DNA of 64,000 nucleotides from Pseudomonas sp. v388. Its GTDB lineage: Bacteria; Pseudomonadota; Gammaproteobacteria; Pseudomonadales; Pseudomonadaceae. The stretch is taken from contig NZ_RHQN01000003.1 of assembly GCF_003935425.1 (NCBI RefSeq), forward strand, positions 248,001 through 312,000. The letters are read 5' to 3'. Shown here piece after piece: positions 45,838 to 54,382 of the stretch. Within the stretch, counting starts at the first letter, position 1. Each line of letters opens with the position of its first letter. The position numbers were made by a program, and so were the translations under genes. The notes beneath the pieces are model-generated. The model saw only the letters and a list, made by a program, of their open reading frames with translations, was not told the DNA's origin and ran no database searches.

Positions 45838-46646
45838 TGCTGACCTGCCCGATCTGCTCAGCACCGCTCAGCGCGGTGGAAAACGGTGTCGCCTGCCCGG
45901 CCAACCATCGCTTCGACCGCGCGCGCCAGGGGTATCTGAACCTGCTGCCGGTGCAACACAAGAACAGCCGTGACCCTGGCGACAATCAGGCGATGGTCGA
46001 GGCGCGGCGCGATTTCCTCAACGCCGGGCATTACGCACCGGTCGCCCGGCGCCTGGCCGAACTGGCTGCCGAACGCAAGCCCGAGCGCTGGCTGGATATC
46101 GGCTGCGGCGAAGGGTATTACACTGCACAGATCGCCGAGGCCCTGCCCCGCGCCGATGGCTACGCGCTGGATATCTCCCGCGAAGCGGTGAAGCGCGCCT
46201 GTCGCCGCAACCCGGCGCTGACCTGGACGGTCGCCAGCATGGCCCGCGTGCCGTTGCCCGACGCCAGCTGTCAGTTCCTGGCCAGCGTGTTCAGCCCGCT
46301 GGACTGGCAGGAGGCCAAGCGCCTGCTGTCGCCCGGCGGCGGCCTGATGCGGGTCGGACCCACCAGCGGGCATCTGATGGAGCTGCGTCAGCGTCTTTAT
46401 GACGAAGTGCGCGACTACGCCGATGACAAGCATCTGGCGCTGGTGCCCGAAGGCATGCAGCTGCAACACAGTGAAACGCTCACCTACACGCTCAAACTGA
46501 TCGACGGCCAGTCCCGTGCCGACCTGCTGGCCATGACGCCCCACGGCTGGCGCGCCAGTGCCGAGCGTCGCACCGCCGTGATCGAACACCCCGGCCCGTT
46601 CAAGGTCACTGTTTCCATGCGCTACGATTATTTCGTGCTGCAATAA
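45837..46646 (+). CDS. rlmA: 23S rRNA (guanine-N1)-methyltransferase RlmA family
   Basis: RlmA enzymes methylate guanine 745 (or 748) of 23S rRNA with S-adenosylmethionine. The N-terminal zinc finger is complete: Cys4, Cys7, Cys20 and His24 in CPIC...ACPANH. It is followed by FDRARQGYLNLLPVQHK and the SAM loop WLDIGCGEGYYT near residues 85-95. The ATG at 45837 overlaps the dapE stop, giving 269 residues; the longer upstream frame lies inside dapE. G745 rather than G748 specificity is inferred from the gamma-proteobacterial host. Confidence 0.92.
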   Translation: MLTCPICSAPLSAVENGVACPANHRFDRARQGYLNLLPVQHKNSRDPGDNQAMVEARRDFLNAGHYAPVARRLAELAAERKPERWLDIGCGEGYYTAQIAEALPRADGYALDISREAVKRACRRNPALTWTVASMARVPLPDASCQFLASVFSPLDWQEAKRLLSPGGGLMRVGPTSGHLMELRQRLYDEVRDYADDKHLALVPEGMQLQHSETLTYTLKLIDGQSRADLLAMTPHGWRASAERRTAVIEHPGPFKVTVSMRYDYFVLQ

Positions 46647-46665
46647 GCATTCAAAAGAGGCATCC

Positions 46666-47043
46666 ATGCGCCAACCCGATATCGAGATTTACCTGAAGGA
46701 CGAAGACGTCGACCACAAGGCGATTGCCCAGTGGCTCGGCACCGCCCTCGGCCCCTGCAGCGAATGGACCCAGCGCGGCCAGACGTGGAAGTGCAAGGCC
46801 GGCAATGTGCCTGTCACCTGGCTGCCCAAGGCCGTAGGCAAGTGGAACAGCCTGCATCTGGACAGCGACCAGACGCCTTGGGACGACGACATCGCCTGCG
46901 CCCGCGCTGCCTTCGCCGCCCTGAACGTCGAAGTGCGCTGCGCGCCGGGTACCTGGGTTGAAGAAGAAAGCGACGAAACCGCCGACCGCTGGATGCGCAT
47001 CAGTGCCGACGGCGAAGAAGAGATTACCTGGCGGACGTCGTAA
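46666..47043 (+). CDS. Conserved hypothetical protein, Trp-rich and acidic (125 aa)
   Basis: I do not recognise a named family. The 125-residue protein has nine tryptophans (about 7 percent), spread as single W's roughly every 8-20 residues (QWL, EWT, TWK, TWLP, KWN, PWDDD, TWVEEE, RWM, TWRTS), and many Asp/Glu. There is no signal peptide or membrane helix, so it is probably cytoplasmic. The gene starts 19 bp after rlmA with an AAGAGG ribosome-binding site, suggesting co-transcription. GC and codon use match the neighbours, so it is not an obvious import. The function is unknown. Confidence 0.85.
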   Translation: MRQPDIEIYLKDEDVDHKAIAQWLGTALGPCSEWTQRGQTWKCKAGNVPVTWLPKAVGKWNSLHLDSDQTPWDDDIACARAAFAALNVEVRCAPGTWVEEESDETADRWMRISADGEEEITWRTS

Positions 47044-47062
47044 CAATCCCGCGCCGATCAAT

Positions 47063-47162
47063 CTGTAGGAGCGACCTTGGTCGCGAAAGCGCCGGACCAG
47101 GCAATGCAGATGCAGATGCAGCGTCTGCCACGGCCTCTTCGCGACCAAGGTCGCTCCCACAG
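47063..47162. repeat. Paired inverted REP element upstream of plsB
   Basis: Two 25-bp arms, starting ctgtaggagcgaccttggtc and ending aaggtcgctcccacag, are reverse complements at 24 of 25 positions, 50 bp apart. Each arm holds its own palindrome (gcgacc-tt-ggtcgc). This is a doublet of the REP type mobilised in trans by RAYT transposases in Pseudomonas. No RAYT gene is in this window. The loop contains three copies of atgcag (47104-47121). Confidence 0.85.
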
Positions 47163-47171
47163 TAACGCGGC

Positions 47172-47256
47172 GCCGCCGCTGTCGCCAGCAAGCTGCCTCC
47201 ACAGGCCAGTTTCGCCACAGTCTGTAGGAGCGGACCGGGCTTCGCCCTCTCGCACC
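47172..47256. repeat. Degenerate REP fragments upstream of plsB
   Basis: Following the REP pair, gtcgccagcaagctgcctccacag and tctgtaggagcggaccgggc ttcgccctctcgc are two further diverged REP-type words. The second forms a small hairpin (cgggc-ttcg-ccctc-like). Together with the pair they fill most of the 290-bp gap between the Trp-rich gene and plsB. Confidence 0.55.
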
Positions 47257-47333
47257 TTTTGCCGATCCCGGCGTCATACGTCACACTGGCGCCCTTTTTG
47301 GGGCGTTCGCCCTCCTCATTCAGCAGAATCCGT

Positions 47334-49835
47334 ATGACTCGTTCCCCGTTCCGTCGTCTTGTGTTCGGCACCCTGCGTCGATTGCTGTATCTCTGGGTCC
47401 GCTCGGAAACCATCAATCAGTCCTCCTTCACCTTGAATCTGGATCGCAGCCGGCCGGTGTTCTATGCCTTGCAGTCACCTTCCATCAGTGACCTGGCGGT
47501 GCTCGACACTGAATGCCGCAAGGCCGGGCTGCCGCGCCCGGTGTTGTCGGTGTCGGTGGGCAACCTGATGGAGCCGGCGGCGTTTTTCTACCTGACGCCC
47601 GCGCCGGACTGGCTGGGCCGCCATGACAAGCGCGGCGCGCCGCCGACCCTGGAAAGGCTGGTGGCGGCGGTGAGCCAGAACCCTCAGGAAGACGCGCAGA
47701 TCATCCCGGTCAGTGTGTTCTGGGGCCAGTCCCCGGATCGTGAATCCAGCGCCTGGAAACTGTTGTTCGCCGACAGCTGGGCGGTGACCGGCAAGCTGCG
47801 CCGACTGGCTACCATTCTGATCCTGGGTCGCAAGACCCGCGTGCAGTTTTCCGACCCGATCCACCTGCGGGAACTGGTCGACCAGAACAAAGGCTTCGAG
47901 CTGACCCTGCGCATGTCCCAGCGCCTGTTGCGCGTGCATTTCCGCAATCTCAAGAGCGCGGTCATCGGCCCGGACGTTTCGCACCGCCGCAATCTGGTCA
48001 AGGGGCTGCTCGATGAGCCGCTGGTCCAACAGGCGATCCTCGAAGAAGCCGAACGAGAAAAGATTTCCCAGGACAAGGCGCGGGAACTGGCGCTGCGCTA
48101 TGGCAACGAGATCGCTTCGGACTACACCTACTCGGCCATCCGCTTTCTGGAAGTGGTACTGAGCTGGTTCTGGAACAAGATCTACGACGGCATCAAGGTC
48201 AGTCATATCGAAGGGGTGCAAGAGGTCGCGCCAGGACACGAAGTGATTTACGTACCGTGCCACCGCAGCCATATCGACTATCTGCTGCTGTCCTACCTGC
48301 TGTTTCGCAACGGCCTGACGCCGCCGCACATTGCCGCCGGTATCAACCTCAATATGCCGGTCATCGGCAGCCTGCTGCGGCGCGGCGGGGCGTTCTTCAT
48401 GCGCCGCACGTTCAAGGGCAACCCGCTGTACACCGCGGTGTTCAATGAGTACATGCACAGCTTGTTCACCAAGGGTTTCCCGGTCGAATACTTCGTCGAG
48501 GGCGGTCGCTCGCGCACCGGGCGCATGCTGCAACCCAAGACCGGCATGCTGGCCATCACCCTGCGCAGCTTTTTGCGCAACTCGCGGATGCCGATCGTCT
48601 TCATCCCCGTCTACATCGGCTACGAACGGGTCCTGGAAGGCCGGACTTACCTGGGCGAACTGCGCGGCGCAACCAAGAAGAAAGAATCGATCTTCGACAT
48701 TTTCAAGGTCATCGGCGCCCTCAAGCAGCGCTTCGGCCAGGTCTCGGTCAACTTTGGCGAGCCGATCAAGCTGGCCGAATTCCTCGACAGCGAGCAACCC
48801 GACTGGCGCGCCCAGGCACAGGAACTGGCGCCGCAATACCGGCCGCAATGGCTCAGCGAAACCACCAATCGCCTTGGCGACCGCGTTGCCCAGCACCTGA
48901 ATGAAGCAGCGGCGGTCAACCCGATGAACCTGGTCGCCGTGGCGCTGCTGTCCACACAACGGCTGGCGCTGGACGATCAAGCCATGGAGCGGGTACTCGA
49001 CCTGTACCTGACCCTGCTGCGCGCCGTGCCGTATTCGCCGCACACCACGCTGCCGGACGGCAACGGCCGGGAATTGATCGAACACGTCAAAGGCATGGAC
49101 CTGCTGGCCGAGCAGAAAGACGCATTGGGCCGGATTCTGTACCTGAACGAACAGAACGCGGTGCTGATGACCTATTACCGCAACAACGTGCTGCACATCT
49201 TCGCGCTGCCGTCGCTGCTGGCCAGTTTTTTCCAGAGTACGTCACGGATGACCCGTGAGCAGATCCTGCGCTATACCCGGGCACTCTACCCGTACCTGCA
49301 AGCGGAGCTGTTCATTCGCTGGCCGTTGAACGAGCTGGATGAAGTGGTCGATCAGTGGCTGGCGGCGTTCGTCGAGCAGGGCTTGCTGCGCAGCAAGGAA
49401 GAAGGCGTGTTCGTGCGCCCTGAGCCCAGCTCCCGAGAGTTCGTGCTGCTGACCCTGCTGTCGCGAGCCATCGCCCAGACCTTGCAACGTTTCTACATGG
49501 CCATCGCCCTGCTGCTCAACAGCGGCCAGCAGACCTTGAGCGCCGAAGAGCTTGAGGATCTGTGTACGGTCATGGCCCAGCGGCTGTCGATCCTGCATGG
49601 GTTGAACGCGCCTGAGTTCTTCGACAAGAGCCTGTTCCGCCATTTCATCCAGACTCTGCTGGACCTGGGCGTGTTGCGCAAGGACGCCGCCGGCAAGCTC
49701 AGCTATCACCCCTTGCTGGGCGAACTGGCCGAGGGCGCCGCCAAGCGCGTGCTGCCGGCTGAAATACGCTTGTCCATCCGGCAAGTGGCGCTGCATCAGA
49801 ACGAAGTTGTAACCGAAGCTGATCCGGCGAGCTGA
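47334..49835 (+). CDS. plsB: Glycerol-3-phosphate 1-O-acyltransferase PlsB
   Basis: PlsB acylates sn-glycerol 3-phosphate at position 1 to start phospholipid synthesis at the inner membrane. The catalytic HxxxxD motif is [10 protein letters not shown] (His310, Asp315). The substrate-binding blocks [40 protein letters not shown] and [17 protein letters not shown] follow in the usual order. I chose the ATG at 47334 ([12 protein letters not shown]), giving 833 residues, the family length; the frame opens 75 bp earlier but that part is not conserved-looking. Confidence 0.97.
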   Translation: MTRSPFRRLVFGTLRRLLYLWVRSETINQSSFTLNLDRSRPVFYALQSPSISDLAVLDTECRKAGLPRPVLSVSVGNLMEPAAFFYLTPAPDWLGRHDKRGAPPTLERLVAAVSQNPQEDAQIIPVSVFWGQSPDRESSAWKLLFADSWAVTGKLRRLATILILGRKTRVQFSDPIHLRELVDQNKGFELTLRMSQRLLRVHFRNLKSAVIGPDVSHRRNLVKGLLDEPLVQQAILEEAEREKISQDKARELALRYGNEIASDYTYSAIRFLEVVLSWFWNKIYDGIKVSHIEGVQEVAPGHEVIYVPCHRSHIDYLLLSYLLFRNGLTPPHIAAGINLNMPVIGSLLRRGGAFFMRRTFKGNPLYTAVFNEYMHSLFTKGFPVEYFVEGGRSRTGRMLQPKTGMLAITLRSFLRNSRMPIVFIPVYIGYERVLEGRTYLGELRGATKKKESIFDIFKVIGALKQRFGQVSVNFGEPIKLAEFLDSEQPDWRAQAQELAPQYRPQWLSETTNRLGDRVAQHLNEAAAVNPMNLVAVALLSTQRLALDDQAMERVLDLYLTLLRAVPYSPHTTLPDGNGRELIEHVKGMDLLAEQKDALGRILYLNEQNAVLMTYYRNNVLHIFALPSLLASFFQSTSRMTREQILRYTRALYPYLQAELFIRWPLNELDEVVDQWLAAFVEQGLLRSKEEGVFVRPEPSSREFVLLTLLSRAIAQTLQRFYMAIALLLNSGQQTLSAEELEDLCTVMAQRLSILHGLNAPEFFDKSLFRHFIQTLLDLGVLRKDAAGKLSYHPLLGELAEGAAKRVLPAEIRLSIRQVALHQNEVVTEADPAS

Positions 49836-49852
49836 ATGGGGTAAATTCCCGC

Positions 49853-49883
49853 CGACCACGCCAGGCTCCATCTGGCGTGGTCG
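49853..49883 (+). other. Perfect 12-bp hairpin between plsB and the YbaY-like gene
   Basis: The stem cgaccacgccag / ctggcgtggtcg with loop gctccat begins 18 bp after the plsB stop and ends 5 bp before the GGAG ribosome-binding site of the next gene. There is no T tract. It could act as a 3' stabiliser for plsB, a weak terminator, or a structure limiting translation of the lipoprotein gene. Confidence 0.6.
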
Positions 49884-49898
49884 ATACGGAGATCTTTT

Positions 49899-50303
49899 AT
49901 GAAAACCATCAGCCTCATGTTCGCCGCCACGCTGCTGGGAGCCTGCAGCACCGTGCCTACGCCAAAGTCCAGCCTGGACGGCGAAGTCTTTTACCTGCAA
50001 CGCTCGGCCCTGCCGCCTGCGGCGACACTAAGCGTCACCCTGCAGGACGTGTCCCGCGCCGACGCACCTGCCGTGACCATCGCGCGTGACAGCGGCCAGA
50101 TCAAAGGCCAGGTCCCACTACCCTTCCATCTGGAATACGATCCTCGGCAAATCGAACCCGGCCATCGCTATGCAATCAATGCGCGCATCGAAGCCGACGG
50201 CAAGCTGCTGTTCACCAATCCCGAACAGGTAGCGGTCAAACTCGACGGCACCGATCCCGCGCCTTTGCGTATCAGATTGAGCCCGGCGCGGCTGCGTCCC
50301 TGA
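49899..50303 (+). CDS. YbaY-family lipoprotein
   Basis: A small outer- or inner-membrane lipoprotein of 134 residues. The signal MKTISLMFAATLLGACS has lipobox LLGAC with lipidated Cys16. The residue after the Cys is Ser, not Asp, favouring outer-membrane sorting. The mature part is a beta-sandwich-like domain typical of the YbaY/HslJ-secretion group (SLDGEVFYLQRSALPPAATL, VTLQDVSRADAPA, PLPFHLEYDPRQIEPGHRYA, ARIEADGKLLFTN). The biochemical function is not established. It is preceded by a strong hairpin and followed by the DUF4197 gene. Confidence 0.85.
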   Translation: MKTISLMFAATLLGACSTVPTPKSSLDGEVFYLQRSALPPAATLSVTLQDVSRADAPAVTIARDSGQIKGQVPLPFHLEYDPRQIEPGHRYAINARIEADGKLLFTNPEQVAVKLDGTDPAPLRIRLSPARLRP

Positions 50304-50321
50304 TACCCTCTTGTCCAACGG

Positions 50322-50341
50322 CGCTGCCGACACCGGCAGCG
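50322..50341 (+). other. 8-bp hairpin after the YbaY-like gene
   Basis: The stem cgctgccg / cggcagcg with acac loop is followed by ttgctt. It lies 18 bp after the lipoprotein stop and 20 bp before the next ribosome-binding site, so it may be a weak terminator or an mRNA-processing hairpin. Confidence 0.5.
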
Positions 50342-50375
50342 TTGCTTCGCAGATCCCTCTGAAAAGGATGCTCTC

Positions 50376-51065
50376 ATGCTTCGCCCATCGTTTACCTTTG
50401 CCGGCCTTTGCGCGGGCCTGCTGCTGTCGGCCAACGTCTTCGCCCTGTCGGTGGCCGACCTGTCCCAGTCCGACGCCACCGGCGGTCTCAAGGATGCGCT
50501 GACCCAGGGCGCGCAAGTCGCCGTCAAGCAGCTGGGCGTGCCGGGCGGCTTCAGCAATAACCAGGAGGTGCGCATCGAACTGCCGGGCAATCTGGGCAAG
50601 GTGGCCAAGAAGATGAAACAGTTCGGCATGGGCGCCCAGGTCGAGCAGCTGGAAACCAGCATGAACCAGGCGGCCGAGGCAGCGGTTCCCCAGGCGCAGG
50701 CGTTGCTGGTCGATGCGGTGAAAAAGATGAGCGTGGCCGACGCCAAGTCGATTCTCAACGGCGGCAAGGACTCAGCGACCCAATACCTCAACAGCAGCAG
50801 CCGCGAGCAGATCCGCGCCAAATTCCTGCCCATCGTCAAGCAGGCCACCGATAAAGTGGGCCTGGCTCAGAAATACAACGCCTTCGCCGGACAGGCCGCG
50901 ACGCTGGGCGTGCTGGACACCAAGAGCGCGAATATCGAAAGCTACGTAACCGAGCAGGCGCTCAACGGTCTGTTCGAGATGATCGCCAAACAGGAAGAAA
51001 GCATCCGCGCCAACCCCGCCGCCGCAGCCACCAGCCTGGCCAAGAAGGTGTTTGGCGCGTTGTAA
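50376..51065 (+). CDS. DUF4197 domain-containing exported protein
   Basis: A 229-residue periplasmic protein with a signal peptide of about 23 residues (LCAGLLLSANVFA, cleavage before LSVADL). The rest is mostly helical and matches the DUF4197 pattern: GLKDALTQGAQVAVKQLG, VRIELPGNLGKVAKKMKQFG, MNQAAEAAVPQAQALLVDAV, DAKSILNGGKDSATQYLNSS, FLPIVKQATDKVGLAQKYN, and a C-terminal VTEQALNGLFEMIAKQEESI. The role is unknown in the family. An AAAAGG ribosome-binding site precedes the ATG. REP repeats follow the stop. Confidence 0.9.
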   Translation: MLRPSFTFAGLCAGLLLSANVFALSVADLSQSDATGGLKDALTQGAQVAVKQLGVPGGFSNNQEVRIELPGNLGKVAKKMKQFGMGAQVEQLETSMNQAAEAAVPQAQALLVDAVKKMSVADAKSILNGGKDSATQYLNSSSREQIRAKFLPIVKQATDKVGLAQKYNAFAGQAATLGVLDTKSANIESYVTEQALNGLFEMIAKQEESIRANPAAAATSLAKKVFGAL

Positions 51066-51077
51066 GCGACACCAAAC

Positions 51078-51297
51078 CTGTAGGAGCGCCCTTGCCCGCG
51101 ACGAGGCCGGTACATCCTAAGCAGATGTGTCGACTGTAAATATGTCTTCGCGCACGAGCGGAGCGCCGCCCGGTCCGCTCCCACGGGCTTGACTCAAGTC
51201 CCGTGGGAGGGAGCTTGCTCGCGACGAGGCCGGTGAAGTCACAGAAATGCAGTGACTGAAACACCGTCGTCGCCAGCACGCTGCCTCCCACATGGAG
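51078..51297. repeat. Cluster of REP-type repeats between the DUF4197 gene and mexK
   Basis: The convergent intergenic region holds taggagcgcccttgcccgcg, a copy of gcgacgaggccggt at 51098-51111, and an identical copy at 51221-51234. Between them lies a perfect hairpin (cccacggg / cccgtggg at 51180-51187 and 51200-51207, with inner cttga-c-tcaag). The string gtgggagggagcttgctcgc is close to the common Pseudomonas REP consensus. A further half-copy (cgccagcacgctgcctccca) abuts the mexK end. The region contains no gene and probably also terminates the two facing transcripts. Confidence 0.8.
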
Positions 51298-51299
51298 CG

Positions 51300-54200
51300 T
51301 CACGGCAATTGCTCCGCAGGTGTCTTCCTGACCCGGAACCACGCCGCATACAGCGCCGGCAGGAACAGCAGGGTCAGCGCGGTGGCGACGATCAGGCCGC
51401 CCATGATGGCCACGGCCATCGGGCCGAAGAACAGGCTGCGTGACAGCGGAATCATCGCCAGCACCGCCGCCAGCGCAGTCAGCACGATGGGCCGGAAGCG
51501 GCGCACCGTGGCTTCAATGATGGCCTGCCACTGATCCAGCCCCGCAGCGATGTCCTGTTCGATCTGATCGACCAGAATCACCGAGTTGCGCATGATCATC
51601 CCCGACAGCGCAATGGTCCCCAGCATCGCCACGAAGCCGAACGGCTGGTTGAAGATAAGCAGGAACAGCGTTACACCAATCAGCCCCAACGGCGCGGTGA
51701 TGAAGACCATGAACATGCGCGAGAAACTGCGCAGCTGAATCATCAGCAAGGTCAGCACCACGACGATGAACAGCGGCACCCCGGCATTCACCGAATTCTG
51801 CCCGCGAGCGGAATCCTCCACCGTGCCGCCCACTTCCAGCAGGTAACCGTCCGGCAATTCGCTGCGCACCTGTTCAAGGGTCGGCAGGATCTGCTGCACC
51901 AGCGTCGCCGGTTGCTGCTTGCCATAGATATCGGCGCGCACCGTGACGCTGGGCAAGCGATTGCGATGCCAGATCACGCCTTCCTCAAAGCCGTATTCCA
52001 GGGTGGCGACCTGCGACAACGCGACATTGGTGCCGTGCTGGGTGGCAATCGCCAGGCTCGACAGCGCGCCGAGCTGCTCGCGCTCGTCACGGGTGCCGCG
52101 CAGCAGGATTTCGATCAGCTCGTCATCCTCGCGAAACTGGCTGACGCTGGAACCGGTGAGCGAGTTGCGCAGTAACGTCGAGAGGTCCGCCGTGGTGACC
52201 CCAAGCGCCCGCGCCCGGTCCTGATCGATGTTCAGATGCACGACCTTGCTGGGTTCTTCCCAATCCAGGTGCACATTGGACACATGCGGATTCTCCCGCA
52301 CCTTATCCTGCACCTTGCGCGCCAGCGCCCGTACCACCTCGATGTGCTCGCCGGTGACCCGGAACTGCACCGGGTAGCCCACCGGCGGGCCATTCTCCAG
52401 GCGCGTGACTCGCGAACGCAGGGTCGGGAATTGCTCGTTCAGGTGCGAGATCAGCCAGCTGCGCAACGCCTCGCGGTCTTCGATGCTTTTGGTCAGCACC
52501 ACAAACTGGGCAAAGCTGGCGGCAGGCAGTTGCTGGTCCAGCGGCAGGTAGAAACGCGGCGAGCCGGTGCCGACATAAGCCACGTAATTGTCGATGCCCG
52601 GATGATCCTTGAGCATCTGCTCCAGGCGCTTGACCTGTTCGGCCGTATTGGTCAGCGACGAACCTTCGGCCAGCTTGAGGTCCACCATCAGCTCCAGACG
52701 CCCCGAGGCCGGAAAGAACTGCTGCGGCACGAAGCGGAACATCAGCACCGACAGCACGAACAGCGCCACGGTGGCGACGATCACGGTCTTGCGGCGCCGC
52801 ACGCACCACTCCACCACGCCGCGCACGCGGGTGTAGAACGGCGTGCCGTAAGGGTCCGGTGCGGCGTTGCCATGTTTTTGTGCGTGAAGCTTGGCCAGAT
52901 CCGGCAGCAACCGGTCACCGAGGTACGGCACGAACATCACCGCGACTATCCACGAAGCAATCAGCGCCAGGGTCACCACCTGGAAGATCGAGCGGGTGTA
53001 TTCGCCGGTGCTGGACAATGCCGTGGCAATAGGCAGAAAGCCCGCGGCGGTGATCAGCGTACCGGTCAGCATCGGAAACGCGGTGCTGGTCCAGGCGAAG
53101 CTGGCCGCCTTGAGCCGGTCGTAGCCCTGCTCCATCTTGATCGCCATCATTTCCACGGCGATGATCGCGTCGTCCACCAGCAACCCCAGGGCCAGCACCA
53201 GCGCACCAAGGGAAATCTTGTGCAGGCCGATACCCAGGAAATACATGGCGGCGAAGGTCATGGCCAACACCAGCGGAATCGCCAGCGCCACCACCATGCC
53301 GGTACGCACGCCCAGGGAAAAGAAGCTGACCAGCAGCACGATCACCAGCGCTTCGGCCAGCACCCGGACGAACTCACCCACGCCGGTTTTCACCGCAGCG
53401 GGTTGGTCCGACACTTTGCGCAGCTCCATGCCGGCCGGCAGGTTCTTTTGCAGGCGAGCGAACTCGGCTTCCAGCGCCCGGCCGAGGATCAGAATGTCGC
53501 CGCCCTCTTTCATCGCGACCGCCAGACCGATGGCTTCCTCGTCCATGAAACGCATGCGCGGCGCGGGCGGATCGTTGAAACCGCGGTGCACGTCCGCCAG
53601 ATCGCCAATGCGCAGCGTGCGGTCGCCGACGCGGATCGGAAAGCTGCGGATCTCTTCCACCGTCTGGAACCGTCCACTGACTCGCAGTTGCACCCGCTCG
53701 CTGGCGGTCTCGAAGAAGCTCGCCGAACTCACCGCGTTCTGCGCTTCGAGCGCCTGCTGCACTTCCTGCAACGGCAGGCCGAGGGTCGCCAGCTTGACGT
53801 TGGACAGCTCGATCCAGATCTTCTCGTCCTGCAGACCGATCAGCTCGACCTTGCCGACGTCCTTGACCCGTTGCAGCTGAATCTGGATGCGGTCGGCGTA
53901 GTCCTTGAGCACTGCGTAATCGAAGCCCTGCCCGGTCAGTGCGTAGATATTGCCGAAGGTGGTGCCGAATTCATCGTTGAAAAACGGCCCTTGCACGCCA
54001 GGCGGCAAGGTGTGGCGGATGTCGCCGACTTTCTTGCGGATCTGATACCAGAGCTCAGGCAAATAGGCGGAGAAGATCGAATCCCGGGCAACGAAGGTCA
54101 CGGTCGACTCGCCGGGTCGGGAAAACGAAGCAATGCGCTCGTATTCGCCGGTTTCCATGAGTTTTTTCTCGATTCGATCGGTGACCTGCCGCGCCACCTC

Positions 54201-54377
54201 TTCGGCGCTGGCGCCAGGCCACAGCGTGCGGATGACCATCGCCTTGAAGGTAAAGGGCGGGTCTTCGCTTTGCCCAAGCTTGGTGTAGGAAAGCGCGCCG
54301 ACGATAGCCAGCACGATCATCAGGTACAGCACCACGGAGCGGTGACGCAGCGCCCACTCGGAAAGATTGAAGTGCAT
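51300..54377 (-). CDS. mexK: RND multidrug efflux permease, MexK type
   Basis: A 1025-residue inner-membrane proton-driven exporter of the HAE1 RND family. It has an N-terminal membrane helix (HRSVVLYLMIVLAIVGALSY), a large periplasmic loop, helices 2-6 from about 338 (VLAEALVIVLLVSFFSLGV) containing the proton-relay Asp pair in LLVDDAIIAVEMMA, a second periplasmic loop, and helices 8-12 ending near FLPALYAAWFRV. The partner adaptor gene lies 5 bp upstream, with a divergent TetR gene beyond. Length, operon order and position between plsB and rsmJ match P. aeruginosa mexK (triclosan, tetracycline, erythromycin efflux). Substrates here are inferred. No outer-membrane channel gene is present. 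Confidence 0.85.
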   Translation of the reverse strand: MHFNLSEWALRHRSVVLYLMIVLAIVGALSYTKLGQSEDPPFTFKAMVIRTLWPGASAEEVARQVTDRIEKKLMETGEYERIASFSRPGESTVTFVARDSIFSAYLPELWYQIRKKVGDIRHTLPPGVQGPFFNDEFGTTFGNIYALTGQGFDYAVLKDYADRIQIQLQRVKDVGKVELIGLQDEKIWIELSNVKLATLGLPLQEVQQALEAQNAVSSASFFETASERVQLRVSGRFQTVEEIRSFPIRVGDRTLRIGDLADVHRGFNDPPAPRMRFMDEEAIGLAVAMKEGGDILILGRALEAEFARLQKNLPAGMELRKVSDQPAAVKTGVGEFVRVLAEALVIVLLVSFFSLGVRTGMVVALAIPLVLAMTFAAMYFLGIGLHKISLGALVLALGLLVDDAIIAVEMMAIKMEQGYDRLKAASFAWTSTAFPMLTGTLITAAGFLPIATALSSTGEYTRSIFQVVTLALIASWIVAVMFVPYLGDRLLPDLAKLHAQKHGNAAPDPYGTPFYTRVRGVVEWCVRRRKTVIVATVALFVLSVLMFRFVPQQFFPASGRLELMVDLKLAEGSSLTNTAEQVKRLEQMLKDHPGIDNYVAYVGTGSPRFYLPLDQQLPAASFAQFVVLTKSIEDREALRSWLISHLNEQFPTLRSRVTRLENGPPVGYPVQFRVTGEHIEVVRALARKVQDKVRENPHVSNVHLDWEEPSKVVHLNIDQDRARALGVTTADLSTLLRNSLTGSSVSQFREDDELIEILLRGTRDEREQLGALSSLAIATQHGTNVALSQVATLEYGFEEGVIWHRNRLPSVTVRADIYGKQQPATLVQQILPTLEQVRSELPDGYLLEVGGTVEDSARGQNSVNAGVPLFIVVVLTLLMIQLRSFSRMFMVFITAPLGLIGVTLFLLIFNQPFGFVAMLGTIALSGMIMRNSVILVDQIEQDIAAGLDQWQAIIEATVRRFRPIVLTALAAVLAMIPLSRSLFFGPMAVAIMGGLIVATALTLLFLPALYAAWFRVRKTPAEQLP

Positions 54378-54382
54378 CGCGC

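Noticed and set aside
47104-47121. Three atgcag copies as a CRISPR or regulatory iteron array
   Set aside because: The unit is 6 bp, only three copies, without spacers, and lies in the loop of a REP doublet. No CRISPR array or cas gene is present in the window.
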